A stretch of 64,000 nt of DNA from Aradus depressus (lineage: Eukaryota; Arthropoda; Insecta; Hemiptera; Aradidae). Under the pieces are notes generated by a model. It was given only the letters and a program-made list of their open reading frames with translations. It was not told where the DNA came from and searched no databases. The stretch lies in contig OY759216.1 in NCBI GenBank assembly GCA_963662175.1, forward strand, positions 52,469,087 to 52,533,086. The letters are read 5' to 3'. The position numbers and the translations under genes were made by a program. Below, piece after piece: positions 36,201-47,697 of the stretch (positions are counted from its first letter, which is position 1; every line of letters starts with the position of its first letter).

Positions 36201-39200
36201 TGAAAAGAAATATTTACTTGTTATTCAAAAAGCATATTTGTTTGGAAAGACCTATTCACTATTGATATTCTCTGAAAATATCGTGAGCTCAAGTGGACAA
36301 ATGTGATGCCACAGTGTCAACTGAATTCAATATCTTAGGAGCCCCGCTTCACACCCTTAAAATAATTTGTCAATTCAAAAATACAATTTTTTTAAAAACA
36401 AAACCTCCAAATCGATGTCTCTCAAAAAAGAAAAATTGGCCTCCCCATCCATATGATTTAAAATATTAGAAATTTTTTACTACATTTTTGATTCAACATG
36501 ATTAACCTTGAAAAGTTCAACGATGATGGGCTGGCACTAATTTAATGTTTTAATACCCCCAAAACCCGCCTCCCGTTCAAAATTATGGAATACCACACAA
36601 AGTTTATATCTGAAATGGGCTTATAATGATGTTATATGTAAAATTTTATGAAAATTGTAGTAATTTTTTAGGAGTGATGCTGGGACAAAAAACACCGTTT
36701 CAACATTATTAATATAGATAGATAACTTAAGAGTATGCGAGATGTTTTGTTCTGGAAGAAATGTTATAAAATAATTATTTTGTAAGTAGAAAAATAAATA
36801 CATAATATTGTAGATATGTGTACTTACACAGCGAGGGCGCATATGTTCCTTTGTCCAGCCTCAGGGAGGCGGGCGACTGCGAAGGACCTGCCCTGGGTGA
36901 GCACCTCGGAGACACCGAGCTGAGGCAGAGGGAGGTAGGAGGCAGAGAGAGCCACCGCCTTGGAAAGGTAGCCCATCCACCCCTGGGAGCCGTCCTCTCC
37001 CATAGGCGGCCTAAACAGAATATAATAGTACAGCGTTAGTTGAGTCACCAAAACCTTGGAAAGGTAGCCCATCCACCCCTGGGAGCCGTCCTATCCCATA
37101 GGAGGCCTAAACAGAATAGAATAATACAGCGTTAGTTGAGTCACCAAAACCTTGGAAAGGTAGCCCATCCACCCCTGGGAGCCGTCCTCTCCAGTAGGAG
37201 GCCTAAACAGAATAGAATAGTACAGCGTTAGTTGAGTCACCAAAACCTTGGAAAGGTAGCCCATCCACCCCTGGGAGCCGTCCTCTCCCATAGGAGGCCT
37301 GAACAGAATAGAATAGTACAGCGTTAGTTGAGTCACCAAAACCTTAGAAAGGTAGCCCATCCACCCCTGGGAGCCGTCCTATCCCATAGGAGGCCTAAAC
37401 AGAATAGAATAATACAGGGTTAGTTGAGTCACCAAAACCTTGGAAAGGTAGCCCATCCACCCCTGGGAGCCGTCCTCTCCAGTAGGAGGCCTAAACAGAA
37501 TAGAATAGTACAGCGTTAGTTGAGTCACCAAAACCTTGGAAAGGTAGACCATCCACCCCTGGGAGCCGTCCTCTCCCATAGGAGGCCTAAACAGAATAGA
37601 ATAGTACAGCGTTAGTTGAGTCACCAAAACCTTGGAAAAATGTTACGCCCAGAGCGTCTCAATTTATCTTTACCTGGAAGGTAGATGGTTCCGAGTCAAT
37701 GCGACCCCTACCCTAACTAAACCTGAGTAGGCAACATTTAGGAATCCCACAGTAGAGTCGGGCTTATGTCCCACCAGTGCGGGCAAAAAGCTCTGTGGTA
37801 GTAGGCGTTATCAAGTGGTCAAAGCCCGGACATGAGTCACAAAAACAAACAAAATCAATTTCAAAAATAAACTACAAGAGGAATTATTAAACACATTCGT
37901 TGGATTAAATTGAAATACTTTTCGTTCAAAGTGAGTCAGGAGTAAACGTTGGGATGGTTGAAAACCAATTGTTTTGATGGAGGTAAAATATGCAGTGGTG
38001 GCTGGTATGGGGAAAGCCATACTTACGTATATACCTTTCTGAGGTTTCTACGGTTCCATAGGTTGGAAACCGAAAACAGAATCTTATAGTGAAATGTGTG
38101 TGTCTGTCTGTCTGTCTTTAAGGCCATCTGAGCAAATAAATTGAGGTATTTTCTGAAATATCCTGAATCTTTACTGAGCGATGTGAGTAGTATGTCATAA
38201 GATGCGTGTCAAAAACATAGTCCTTCAATTGTCCCCGTCAAAAATAAAACCTACGGAACCCTTTAATGTGTCTTACTATGCAAACACATATATGTATTTT
38301 TTTTTGTCGTTATCATACCATGGTTTGATTGTTCACCGTGCGTTAACTGAACGAAATGACATATAGTTTGTTCGTTCACTCCAGATGCCTCATCTAGTTA
38401 GTTCATTCAATGAACGAGAAGACTCACTAAACGTAGTTGGTTGGATCGTATATGTGCGAAACAAGATATGATGAGGTTACACTAAGGTGATGCAGCCCAA
38501 GCATTGCATATAATCTCAGTGAGCAGTTCGACCGCCTCATGCAGTAACACAATAAATATTTTTTTCGTAATTATGCAGAAACCAATGAAAAAAACTAATC
38601 GGAATACAAGTTGGTACTTCGTTAGATAACGTTAGCACTCCGACTACCCAAGTACACAGAAGGTGCGATGGATTTTGTTTTTATTTGGCTTCATTGCCAT
38701 GTAAATTTTGGGAAACAGTCAAATGATATTGCATATTAAAACGCCAGAGAGCTTAACCAATACATTTTGAAAACCAGATCTGCTCAAAAGTAAATATTTC
38801 ATAATCCTAATTTGAGAACAATACACTTCACTGACTTGTCGATAGCAACCTACATATCATGACAATAGAAATAATAATAATAAAAATAAAATAAAATAAA
38901 CTCACACTGAAGGATTCGAATCGTCAAGTTTAAAAACATGTACAGTTTCAGTATTGGAGGTTGAAGCCAAAAATGCAGCATCAGGAGAAAACGCCAGGCC
39001 GAATATTGTAGCACATCTGTTCAAAAAACATAGAAAGTACTAATATAATCAACAGAATACTGCTTTTAACCTAAAGGGCAATTAGGAGAAAACACTTTTT
39101 TTGACTTGATTAAATAAACAATTTAAAATGTTGTTGAAGGAAAAAATAAAATTTCAAGAAAACAACCTGCATGGCCAGGTACATGTGTACGAGCCTACCA

Positions 39201-42200
39201 AGCCTAAAAACAGTCAAGAGAAATAAGGCCCAAATAGCCTTTGGTATAACTGGGAAAAACATCAAAAATAATTACAAGATGTTTCTCAAATATTTAGTAA
39301 CATTTCCATTTTAATTAGGTAATTAATACCTACGTTTTTTGTATTAAAATGTTTTAAAATAATCTGTCCATTAGTTTAACTTAGTTGAAAGATTATATAT
39401 ACATATATTACATAAAGATATTTTTATAAGTAAGAATACAAATAAAATTGGAAGAGAATATTAAACGTATTGTATCAATCATTTCACACACTTTTAAGAT
39501 GTTTATTGAATTTGTATTGTGAAATAGCGAAAAATGCAGTTTTCTTCAAGCCAATTTTTTAAAGAATCCTTATCGTAACCACTATTTAAAAAGAAAATGC
39601 ATACTTATTCAATTAAAAATAGGTATATATAATTTTGATGTTGAAAAATCTAGAAATGTTTGGTTTCACTGGAAAATAATTTTCAAGTCTGGCAACACTT
39701 GTATTAATACCACTTAATTGGAGTTTATGTTTGATCTTCTTAATAGGTTTCAACTTTGATTATTTGTCTATTCTTCATTTTTACTTACATCACAAAAAAT
39801 AGTATATACTGATACAAAAATTAACAGTATTTATTGAATGAGTAATAAAAAAATAAATAAACAATTGGATTTCTATCTAGACAGGTAAGTGCATCTGATT
39901 TTTTGATCAAGGTATTATCGAAATGAACTATTTTGCAAGTACAAGAGTTTAGATTCACACCGCATAGTGTACCAACCATTTCTTGTGCTTTCCCTCCATT
40001 AGTATCCCTCTTTTCAAAAATATATAAAAAAGAAGAAAAAAAAAGAAATGTGTAATTATATTTTTGGAATATTCTCGTTGAGTCGTTTGAAATGACGCAT
40101 CACACATACCTGTAATTAAAAAAATGTTCATTATCCACTTCCCCATCTCTAAGAGTAGAACATTTTTGGACGCCACATGTTTTATGACGTTTGAGAATGA
40201 AATATCCTGATAATTTCAATGACGTCAGCAGTTCAGCCGTTTTTTAGTTATGGATGAAAGCAAGTAGCAAACTCAGATAATTTTATTATATTTACCCAAT
40301 ATTATAATATATTATTATTATATAACTGTTACCTTTTGATACCTCTCCTGAACTCATGTAGTTTGGTACCGTCTGAGATCTTGAAAACTCTCATCACTGT
40401 TCCCTTCTCAGAAGCTGTTGCTATCATGTCACCATTGGCGGTGAAGGCCATCGCTGCCAAAGGAGAATTGTGAGCAGCTATCATCGTTTTACAATGCTGC
40501 AATTATAAATTTAAAATAGGAAAAGAATAAAAAATGAGATCCTTCTAAATGAGATCCAGCTATCGTTATCTTACTTAATAAAGACATCATTTTTATTGAA
40601 GAATTTCTGGTCTGTCCTCAAAAATAATAAAACAATTCTTCTATTTTATAATAATAATAATAATCTCCACAGTTTCAATATTTATTTCGTTATTCAAGAA
40701 TTTTGTCTACAATCGAATTGTCTTTTGCAAGCCTAGAAGAAATACATATATAATAAGCCAATTATAAGCCTTATTTTTTCCTTGTTATTGACTCCTTTTT
40801 TTTCCAGTAATAATAACCAAGTATTTATTGGGTTAACAAAAAAGGACAGAAAAAAGGTTGAGCTCGGAGTTGAAGAGAGACAAAACTTCTGAAGTTACTT
40901 TATCTAAAACAATAGTGTTATTATATAGAATTGGAGAAAATTCAAAATTTGAAATGTGTTTTGGGGCATCATTATTTTCGTAACTGATTAAAAAGAAAAC
41001 CAACATGTAAACAGTAAAAGTAAAAAATAAAAATAAATGAAGAAAGACAGATAAAAAAGGGACGATAAGCGAATCTTCCTCATCGCTAATACTCATCAGT
41101 TTCTTTATTGATGAGTAGTAACAATAAGACTAATTCTAGCAGAGGTTCATATATGTATGTATATATATCTGAGCCGATATTATGAAGGAAAAATATTACA
41201 GAGAGACATGATCTGAACACAAACTGAAGGGTTCCATCAGTGAACATAGATATACTAATAAATGACGACATCATAAACATTTGATGAATAAATAAACATT
41301 AAAAACATGAAAAATTAGTGAATAGCTTGATTATAATGATTTCTTATTTATTTATTAAAATAAGTAATGTTTAGTTCATAATTCTGTCACAATCGCCAGC
41401 TATGAATTATTGAATTTCTCCATATATGAATATGTACATAAATTAAAGAGATAAATATGTTCTAACCAATAAATTAATTCTTTTTCAACAAAGAACTCAG
41501 TTTTTATTCATTTAAGATAATCTACCCAAATATATGATGTATGTATATTACACTATATGTCATACAACGACAAATACTATATTTTTCATACTTTTTTTTC
41601 GAAAGCATTAAAATTAATGTTGGGTAGATAATTTGGATTAGTATATAATAATAAGAAATAAAATATAAATATTTTTCAAAATAGGTTTCCTTAGGTTTCT
41701 TCCTTATTATATTTAACTAATACAAATTAATGAAAACTGACATTATTGCAGAGCTATTGTGAAATAATTCAAATGAACTTGAAAGAAATAAAACTTGTTT
41801 ATTTATGATATTGTCTAATTTCACAAACTATATTTACATGGGAGTACTTTCGGTATTTCTACCATCCTCAGCCAAAAGCATAAGAGATAAGAGATATAAG
41901 CATAAGAGATAAGAGATATAAGCATAAGAGATAAGAGTCTTATCTCTTATGCTTTTGGCTGAGGATGGTAGAAATACCGAAAGTACTCCCATGTAAATAT
42001 AGTTGGTGAAATTAGACAATATCATAAATAAACAAGTTTTATTTCTTTCAAGTTCATAATACAAATTATCTATCCCCAAAATGTACGTGGGAAAAACATT
42101 CGTTAAAAATGATACTTAACATTTTCTGCAGAGATATTATGAAACACTTAGTAAAAAAAAAGAAAACCGTATGTTTAAAAAAAATTGTATCTATTTAGTA

Positions 42201-45200
42201 CTTTAGTATTTGATAAGTCGTGAAACGGGGGCCATGGTGGCCGTGCGGGCTAGGACCTAGGGCTTTGGTCGCATGGTCTCACCATGGTTTGCGGGTTCGA
42301 ATCCCGTCGGGGAGTGAGTTTTATTTCGTAGATAGCACTCCCTCCTGGGACCATGGATGTAGTAAATAACTTAATAACAGACACAATATGGCTAGTGTGG
42401 TGTCTGCCGAGGCTAATCAAAAAAAAAAAAAAGTCGTGAAACCATATTTAAATGTAAACAAGCCATATTTTGAATTCTTTATTTTTTATTCGTTAATAGG
42501 GTTTCGTACACGTGTCTTCGACCAACAAAACTCTAAAAAGAGACATGTCTGGTTTTTGAGCCTGGTGCCTCATGTGTAATTTAGATTGTTTACACGAGTG
42601 TTTTGTAAACAGGTGGAGAATACTGGCTACAGGGGGGAGGGGGGAGTGGATGGCGACAGGACGCACACTTTCTCCTTTTTAAACATAAACAGCCCAATTG
42701 GGACACTTCCTTGTTTACTAACACACATTACTAACCGATAACCTATTTTGTAATCTTGATATCAATAATGGGAACCGTCTCTTTTCTATTACAGAAATGA
42801 ATTAAATCAAACATTGAATAAAGACCGTCCGAATAAATTATAATTGTTGTTGATAAGAAATCCCTATATATATATATATTATATTATAATTTATATAAAT
42901 ATATATATAAAATGGTGTAGCCATTACGGGGCTTTCTTACACCAACCACGCTAACAGATCACTCTTTCTCCCCATCACCCTTTTCAAAATCATTTCATTA
43001 CTGACGATACTGGTTATGAAAGTAATGAGTTGGCATCAGTGGTATTTTTTTTGTTTCAATGTACGACGTAATTCTGAGAATGACTTTCTTATACCCACTA
43101 ATGTCAGTACGGAAAAATTTTGAGGGGGGAAGGGGAGAGAGAGTGATTGTCTAAGAGAGTCCTGTAATGGCCACATCACACATTATTTATTTTTTCTTAA
43201 TTTTTATAATTTTTCAAAAAAACGAATAATTAAAAAATATTTTATAATTTGTTTCTACGCGATACAATCTAAAAAATATTTTGAAATATTTCCTACGAAA
43301 ATTTATTTTTCACTGTTTGAGGCGCTGTAACTTTTGTTGTATTGATCCTATCTCGAATCTGAGGACTTATTAGAGATTGGCAATTTTATAAGGAACATTT
43401 CTGGTGAGAATAAAGTTTTCGATAGGACTAACCGTTCTCGGAAAATAAAAATAAAAAACATCTAAAAATATGTGTTTCAAAATTACATTTCAATACGGTT
43501 TTCTGCATGGCAATTTCATATAAAATATATATTTCAGTTTTCTCTAGAACTATTACTTGAAAAGATTTTTGTTTAGGTCATAAACAAAAGTGGTATCTTG
43601 TAAAATGTATTTAGACGCCAGAGTAAGATGGTCTCAATCAGATCCAAGTTAGCACATGAGACCCAATCATTCCAAATGTCAAGTTGATAGCTACAATCGT
43701 TTTTGAGGCACATACATACATATTCAGGGGATCTTGAAACGTAAAAATTCGTTGAAACCTTGATCTCAGATTTTCGCGCGATAACAATACAACCTCGTAC
43801 TATAGGTACAAAAGAGTAAAAAAAAGATGGAACTCACCAAGTTGACGGTATCAAATATCTGTACTTCGCCGATGGTGGAGCTGCCCGGATAGGCAAGGAA
43901 GCAGGAGTCACTGTCGGAGGAGAGGGCTATGACGCCGGTCGGGTTGGGAGGTGTGTCCCGGATGGTATGGATCACGACCATGTCTCTGATGTTGTGGATG
44001 TACAGAGCCTCTTCCAGACACACCACCAGCCGCTAAACAAACAATGGCATTCCTGTCTCAGTGCTAAGGCGCAACAACCCGCAAAATGGACCATGGATCC
44101 AATAGAATAGCGCAACATCTCACAATATTGTTTTATCATATGTTTTTACTTCCCCAGCTATTAGAAGTATAGGGGACGTTATGTAATCGGTTAGAAATTC
44201 GATGATGAGTTTTCAACGGAATTTCAACTTTTACGACGCCCTCATTTCGGAAATTAAAAAAAAAAAAGTCGGTGAATCACCGGCAATATACTTCCCAGAA
44301 CGAAGTAATCAATTAACTTTTCCCCCAGCCTCCAAATCCAGTTGACCGATTGCGCTAATATTCAATAGTTCTATGTAAGTCAACTATTGATTATCGTAAA
44401 CTTCTTGGTCTCTTATATTCAAAGTATTGCAAGTTAAAAGAGTTTGAGTATCTCCAAATTTACATTTTGAAGGCATGAGATGAAGTTTGAACAATATCTC
44501 AAACTGAACATAACTGCAAATCAGCCACAGTGATCAGAGTGCAAACCAATAACAAACTTTTTTTCAATAACACTTATCTCTTTAAATATGCCTGTATTTG
44601 ACATTTAACTTAATAATAATTAGTCTCAGTCACAAACTTCAAACTATTTTTTTTTAAAACTATCTAAACTAATGTTACAATGTTGAACTAGTTGAGTTAG
44701 TAATGAAAAAACGTTGAGCGCGCCCTCCTTCGGATGAGACGTTAATCGATGGTCCTGAGCCTGTGCGATGTCAGGTGCTTTCATGTCAAAGGCATGAGCC
44801 CGCTCTACAGTGGGAGTCCTAAATTTTGCCTACATAGGTTTATTCACCCTAGGGTAGGAGTCTTTAACGAGTATCTGACATCGTACAGGCTCGAGACACC
44901 GTTTAACATCCGTAACAGGCTCCCTCAAAATTGTTGTTCATTTACAAAAAAAAAATAAAAGGAATATTTATGAATAATAATATAAAAGAACTTACAGCAC
45001 GATTAAGTCTGACAGCGAGTATGGTATTTGAATAACTGTAGTTACATATTTCGGTCCCCTTTTTGAAATGATAAATAGTCAATTTTCTAGGTGTGTTGAG
45101 GTGTACAATGGCGAGAAGAGAACTACTAAAAAGTCTCTCCACCATGCATATCTCTTCCGCATCTGGAAAAAGGTAAATACATCTACTTATAATAAATCAA

Positions 45201-46794
45201 CATATTTTATTATAAATAAAACTCATCACTGCAAATGAAAATTCTACATCCAAGACATATGAAACAAATTTATTTGGAATTCATCGAAATTATTGAATTG
45301 ATATAAAATAACAATTTTGCATCCACATAATTTATTAGGCAGATGCAAAATTGCTAATAAGTCTAAATAATTCAAGTGTTGACGGATAACTGAGGATGGT
45401 TTGGTTTCAACGATTTTTATTTATTTAGGTTTGTCACAACAGTACGAAGTTGTATTTGAAAATTGCAGTGCTGTAAGTGAAATAATTTTAAGCAATTTTA
45501 GTTCAACATTTTTTTGGAGATACGAAATTTGAAAATTTTGGTAATGATGTAAAATTTCTAAACAACTGAAAAGTCTACTAATTTTTTAAACTAATATGAA
45601 GATGACATTTCGTAAACAAAACACTAGAAGCTACATTGCCATGAGTGGATGAAAAAGTGCGATGATGCTCAACCCGTGTTATTAAAAAATAATAAAAGAT
45701 ACAATGTTTTTGCAATCTATTGCGACCCCATTGTTATCAGACAACCAATAGAAATGAGGTCAGAGCCTCAAGGTTCAGACGTTGTGACCTTAAATGACAA
45801 CTTGACAGTTCCAGAAGCTCTTGTACCAAAACCCCAATTTTATTTTTTCCAATTTTTCATAAATAGATATGTGTATTATGAAGCTTTAAAACCCTTAGGT
45901 AAAATAAAAATAATAAATATTGAAATATTTTTAAATTATACGTTTCTTTCTTAAATAAACACATATTATTTACATGATCAGAACTAAATGATTCAGGAAA
46001 TGCAGGAAGACTAGGTAGCACCAAATAATACTAACGAGAAATACCCACCTGCTTCGATCTCACGAAATATTCAATAGACATATTGGAGATGTTATACTCA
46101 TCCATCTCATGAAGAGAAAAAGCACCCATCAATTGATAAAGGAACTCAGAAGCTACTGTACATTTGCAGTCAAAACATTCATTGGTATCACTGCAAGGTG
46201 GAACTTGAGGCTACTGATTCAATTCAAAAGTCCTGAGAAATTAAAATCAGAACAGTCCTTCGCATACGAAACTACTAAAATAATTATTTCGATATCTTAA
46301 ATTTGAGCTCAAACAAGTGAATATAAAACATAAAACAGTATCTATAAAATTTTATTTTACAAGAGCAAAATGTCTTGAGGCTCTTTTTACAGCATGCGAA
46401 AAGATGAATGCTTTTTAAAAGAACATATTGCACAGTGAAATGAAACGCATTCTTCACATTTTAAAGAAGTGTCACTTACCACTTTCATTTATTTCTTCAA
46501 GCTCATCTATTGCAGTAAGCGATAATATACGATACCCTTTTTCCGAACTAACCGCCAAAGAGCTGAAATAACGAATATAAATGACAATAATGCAATCCAG
46601 TATAAATGCCCTGAGGCCTCACATTTTGTATAGGTCAAATATGTATGACTGCTATTGTGACTATAATAAAAAAAAAAAAAAATAGAAAGTATCTGTCATT
46701 CAAACAAAGAAAAACATATTTACGTGCTGTCTTGGTTGAAACTAACGAAAACATCATTTTTTGAAGAGTCATACGATCCGGACAAGAAATTCAT
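27204..46794 (-). CDS. WIPI2: Atg18-family WD-repeat phosphoinositide-binding protein (WIPI2-like), 11 coding exons
   Basis: Exons in transcript order: 46794-46724, 46562-46480, 45162-44996, 44032-43838, 40496-40333, 39016-38906, 37010-36828, 35659-35552, 31264-31209, 28859-28803, 27313-27204. Every junction matches in phase and has GT/AG, giving 434 residues, the usual family length. WIPI/Atg18 proteins are seven-bladed propellers that bind PI3P and PI(3,5)P2 on forming autophagosomes and recruit ATG16L1. Evidence: [16 protein letters not shown] in blade 1, [17 protein letters not shown], the two-site lipid motif FRRG (residues 221-224), [11 protein letters not shown], the long exon-7 loop with [11 protein letters not shown], and the acidic tail [10 protein letters not shown] that marks the WIPI1/2 branch. 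Exons 9 and 10 are short (56 and 57 nt) and supported mainly by phase and their SYAG-type sequences. A 5' UTR intron is suggested by an AG at 46811-46810. The introns hold many repeats. Confidence 0.93.
27693..27818. repeat. GC-rich imperfect foldback
   Basis: TGAGTCCCCACTCC...TCTGGACTCGGTC at the left pairs with the reverse complement of the right end (GGTCCAGAG...GGGGACTCA). The arms are about 45 nt with several mismatches. It lies in the last WIPI2 intron (27314-28802). It may be a small MITE. Confidence 0.6.
29592..29876 (+). mobile_element. SINE family A, copy lacking most of the tRNA head
   Basis: Body blocks are recognisable: AACCCAGCCGAGG, TTTTATCTGGGAGG, CCTTCAGATGGGACATTAAG, GACGAAAGAACGCTCTGGTA. 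The terminal ATAATAACTAACTA is shared with the copy at 50104. It lies in WIPI2 intron 9, antisense to the gene. Confidence 0.8.
32085..32240. repeat. Dispersed repeat with CCTACAGCCCAAACGGCTGA motif, copy 1
   Basis: Shares AAGTGACTTTTT, ATTCTT, and GACCTACAGCCC..CGGCTGAA..GATTT with 53895-54030. It lies in WIPI2 intron 8. Class unknown. Confidence 0.5.
34443..35110 (+). mobile_element. PIF/Harbinger-like element with 51-bp terminal inverted repeats
   Basis: The ends are exact reverse complements for about 51 bp: TTAGGCCAACCTCACATTAG... and ...CTAATGTGAGGTTGGCCTAA. The TTA/TAA bases at the tips recall the three-base TWA targets of PIF/Harbinger elements. Inside, an ATG at about 34629 opens a frame with an acidic start ([10 protein letters not shown]) then [18 protein letters not shown] frame-shifted [16 protein letters not shown] and [11 protein letters not shown] follow, resembling the N-terminus of Harbinger transposases. 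The catalytic domain is absent, so this is an internally deleted copy. It lies in WIPI2 intron 8. Confidence 0.7.
34509..34539. repeat. Perfect 15-bp palindrome inside the Harbinger-like element
   Basis: GTTGCCTATGGGTAT and its exact reverse complement are separated by a single G. It sits just inside the left terminal repeat and could be a subterminal transposase-binding or hairpin site; the role is inferred. Confidence 0.85.
36968..37640 (-). repeat. 96-bp minisatellite duplicating the WIPI2 exon 7 splice acceptor
   Basis: The block GTAGCCCATCC recurs at 36968 (inside exon 7), 37064, 37160, 37256, 37352, 37448 and 37544 (GTAGACC), spaced exactly 96 bases. On the minus strand each unit carries TATTCTGTTTAG, the first 52 bases of exon 7, and about 20 bases of unrelated sequence. 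The unit is 32 codons. Two units (TAG at about 37093-37091 and 37381-37379) have a stop in the exon frame because CTCTCCC became CTATCCC. Confidence 0.93.
37671..37842 (+). mobile_element. SINE family A, diverged partial copy
   Basis: Begins TACCTGGAAGGTAG, then the CACAGTAGAGTCGGGCTTATG block and ends AAAGCCCGGACATGAGTCA. It abuts the left end of the WIPI2 minisatellite. Confidence 0.65.
38890..38904. repeat. A-rich (AATAA)n microsatellite next to the WIPI2 exon 6 donor
   Basis: AAAATAAAATAAAATAAA runs up to the donor of exon 6 (GT at 38905-38904 on the minus strand), within the larger AT repeat at 38873-38900. Confidence 0.6.
41773..42056. mobile_element. Long near-perfect hairpin element (284 bp)
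   Basis: Left arm from ATGAACTTGAAAG (41773) and right arm ending CTTTCAAGTTCAT (42056) match over about 118 bp with one mismatch seen (CAAAC versus CCAAC). The centre is a short tandem of CATAAGAGATAAGAGATATAAG. It shares the GAGTACTTTCGGTATT core with 14841-14993 and its outer sequence with 55700-55790. It lies in WIPI2 intron 4, so the pre-mRNA would carry a long double-stranded stem. Confidence 0.9.
42226..42432 (+). mobile_element. tRNA-derived SINE, family B
   Basis: The head has an A-box-like TGGCCGTGCGGGC and a B box GGTTCGAATCC, giving a tRNA-like half with a longer middle, as in class II tRNAs. A body with CACTCCCTCCTGGGACCATG follows, ending in an A-rich tail at 42419-42432. It is unrelated to family A. 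A single copy is seen here. Confidence 0.7.
42905..43690. repeat. Dispersed repeat, copy 2 of 2
   Basis: Shares blocks with 19440-19900: CTTTCTTACACCAACCACGCT, TTATTTTTCACTGTTTGAGG, TGAGGACTTA, GGTCTCAATC and AAGTTAGCACA. An internal stretch at about 43080 repeats the opening block. It lies in WIPI2 intron 4. Confidence 0.6.
44709..44925. mobile_element. Composite of two SINE family A fragments in opposite orientation
   Basis: Plus-strand body sequence (CCTCCTTCGGATGAGACGTT, GATGTCAGGT) at 44715-44780 is followed at 44795-44920 by minus-strand body (TACAGTGGGAGTCCTAAATT, TTAACGAGTATCTGACATCG, GTTTAACATCCG). The two halves can fold back on each other. It lies in WIPI2 intron 3. Confidence 0.75.
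45649..45954 (+). other. Unassigned 101-codon open frame in a WIPI2 intron
   Basis: Open from ATG 45649 to TAA 45954, antisense to WIPI2 intron 2. The first two thirds ([39 protein letters not shown]) have a mixed, protein-like composition and the end is AT-rich. I do not recognise a family and there is no promoter or splice evidence. It may be chance or a transposon remnant. Confidence 0.2.
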
Positions 46795-46811
46795 TTGTCT
46801 GGTTGGTTTCT

Positions 46812-47697
46812 AAAAAAAATACGAATAAAAACAGAATGATTTAAGTGCGTATACTTATTGTCCTTCACAAGATGAAGGCATAATAGCAACCGAAACGCAA
46901 CAAACAAACACACAGACCTATCAGCTGTTGCTTATGTGTGAAGAAATTTCAATCAGGTGACTCCTCTGATAAGTGATTTCCAGCATTCAAAGTAGAGTAC
47001 TCCATTTAGCCAAATTGCGGGAAATTTGAGTAGTGACATGTGAAAAACTTAACTGGGCAACATTTATTGCTATTTAATTTATTTGATTTGTTAAATATCA
47101 ATTATTCAAATACTAATGTCCTATTATGTTGCAACAAAAGTAATTAAATATTGCTGAGGTTTGTATTTCATATGTTATATTCAAATTTCCCCCACTTTTA
47201 GTATAAAGAGTAGAGGTCATTGGTTAATATTGGAAATTACCCAATTGAATTACCACAGTGCAAAATTATAATTACAATAATGAATTAACGTTATTCATTC
47301 TTGATCTATTTTGAAGAATATTTGTTCAATATTTATTTTATATTTTTTCCAAATTTTTCTGTATTTTGATGTTTACTGCACTCTACAATTGTAAACATTA
47401 AACTGAAGATAGTAGAGAACCCCAGGCAGGTTAAGTGGTGGCCTCAGAGGCTGTGTGGTCGTGTGTCGTGTTCTTTTGTATTGTTCTTTTTTGAATTTAT
47501 TTAGTGTTAATGTTGATATTGTACTACTATGATGTTTTTCATTCAAGTTTTCAAGCGGAAAAAGGTGGCATTGGTCTGTGATATAGTGGAAGCCACATGA
47601 TGTTTAGCAAGATTTCCTTGAATAATCTAATAATAATCCCCTCTACTGTACTGAATAGCCTGTTCAACATTTTGTTCAAAATGACCAGTAGAGAGTG
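46812..47697. promoter_or_regulatory. Head-to-head intergenic region between WIPI2 and MMD
   Basis: About 0.9 kb separates the two divergent start codons and must hold both promoters and the first WIPI2 non-coding exon. A GC-richer patch at about 47424-47468 is the best guess for the MMD start region. No TATA box could be assigned among the many AT runs. Confidence 0.4.

Noticed and set aside
37091..37627. Repetitive minus-strand open frames with MGYLSK units
   Set aside because: They are readings of the 96-bp minisatellite, made of exon 7 start plus intron sequence, and are interrupted by stops in two units; not a separate repeat protein.
38040..38290. Region with GGTTCCATAGG and CCTACGGAACCCT considered as a SINE or MITE
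   Set aside because: The inverted pieces resemble common insect repeat motifs, but I could not define ends or a second copy in the window.
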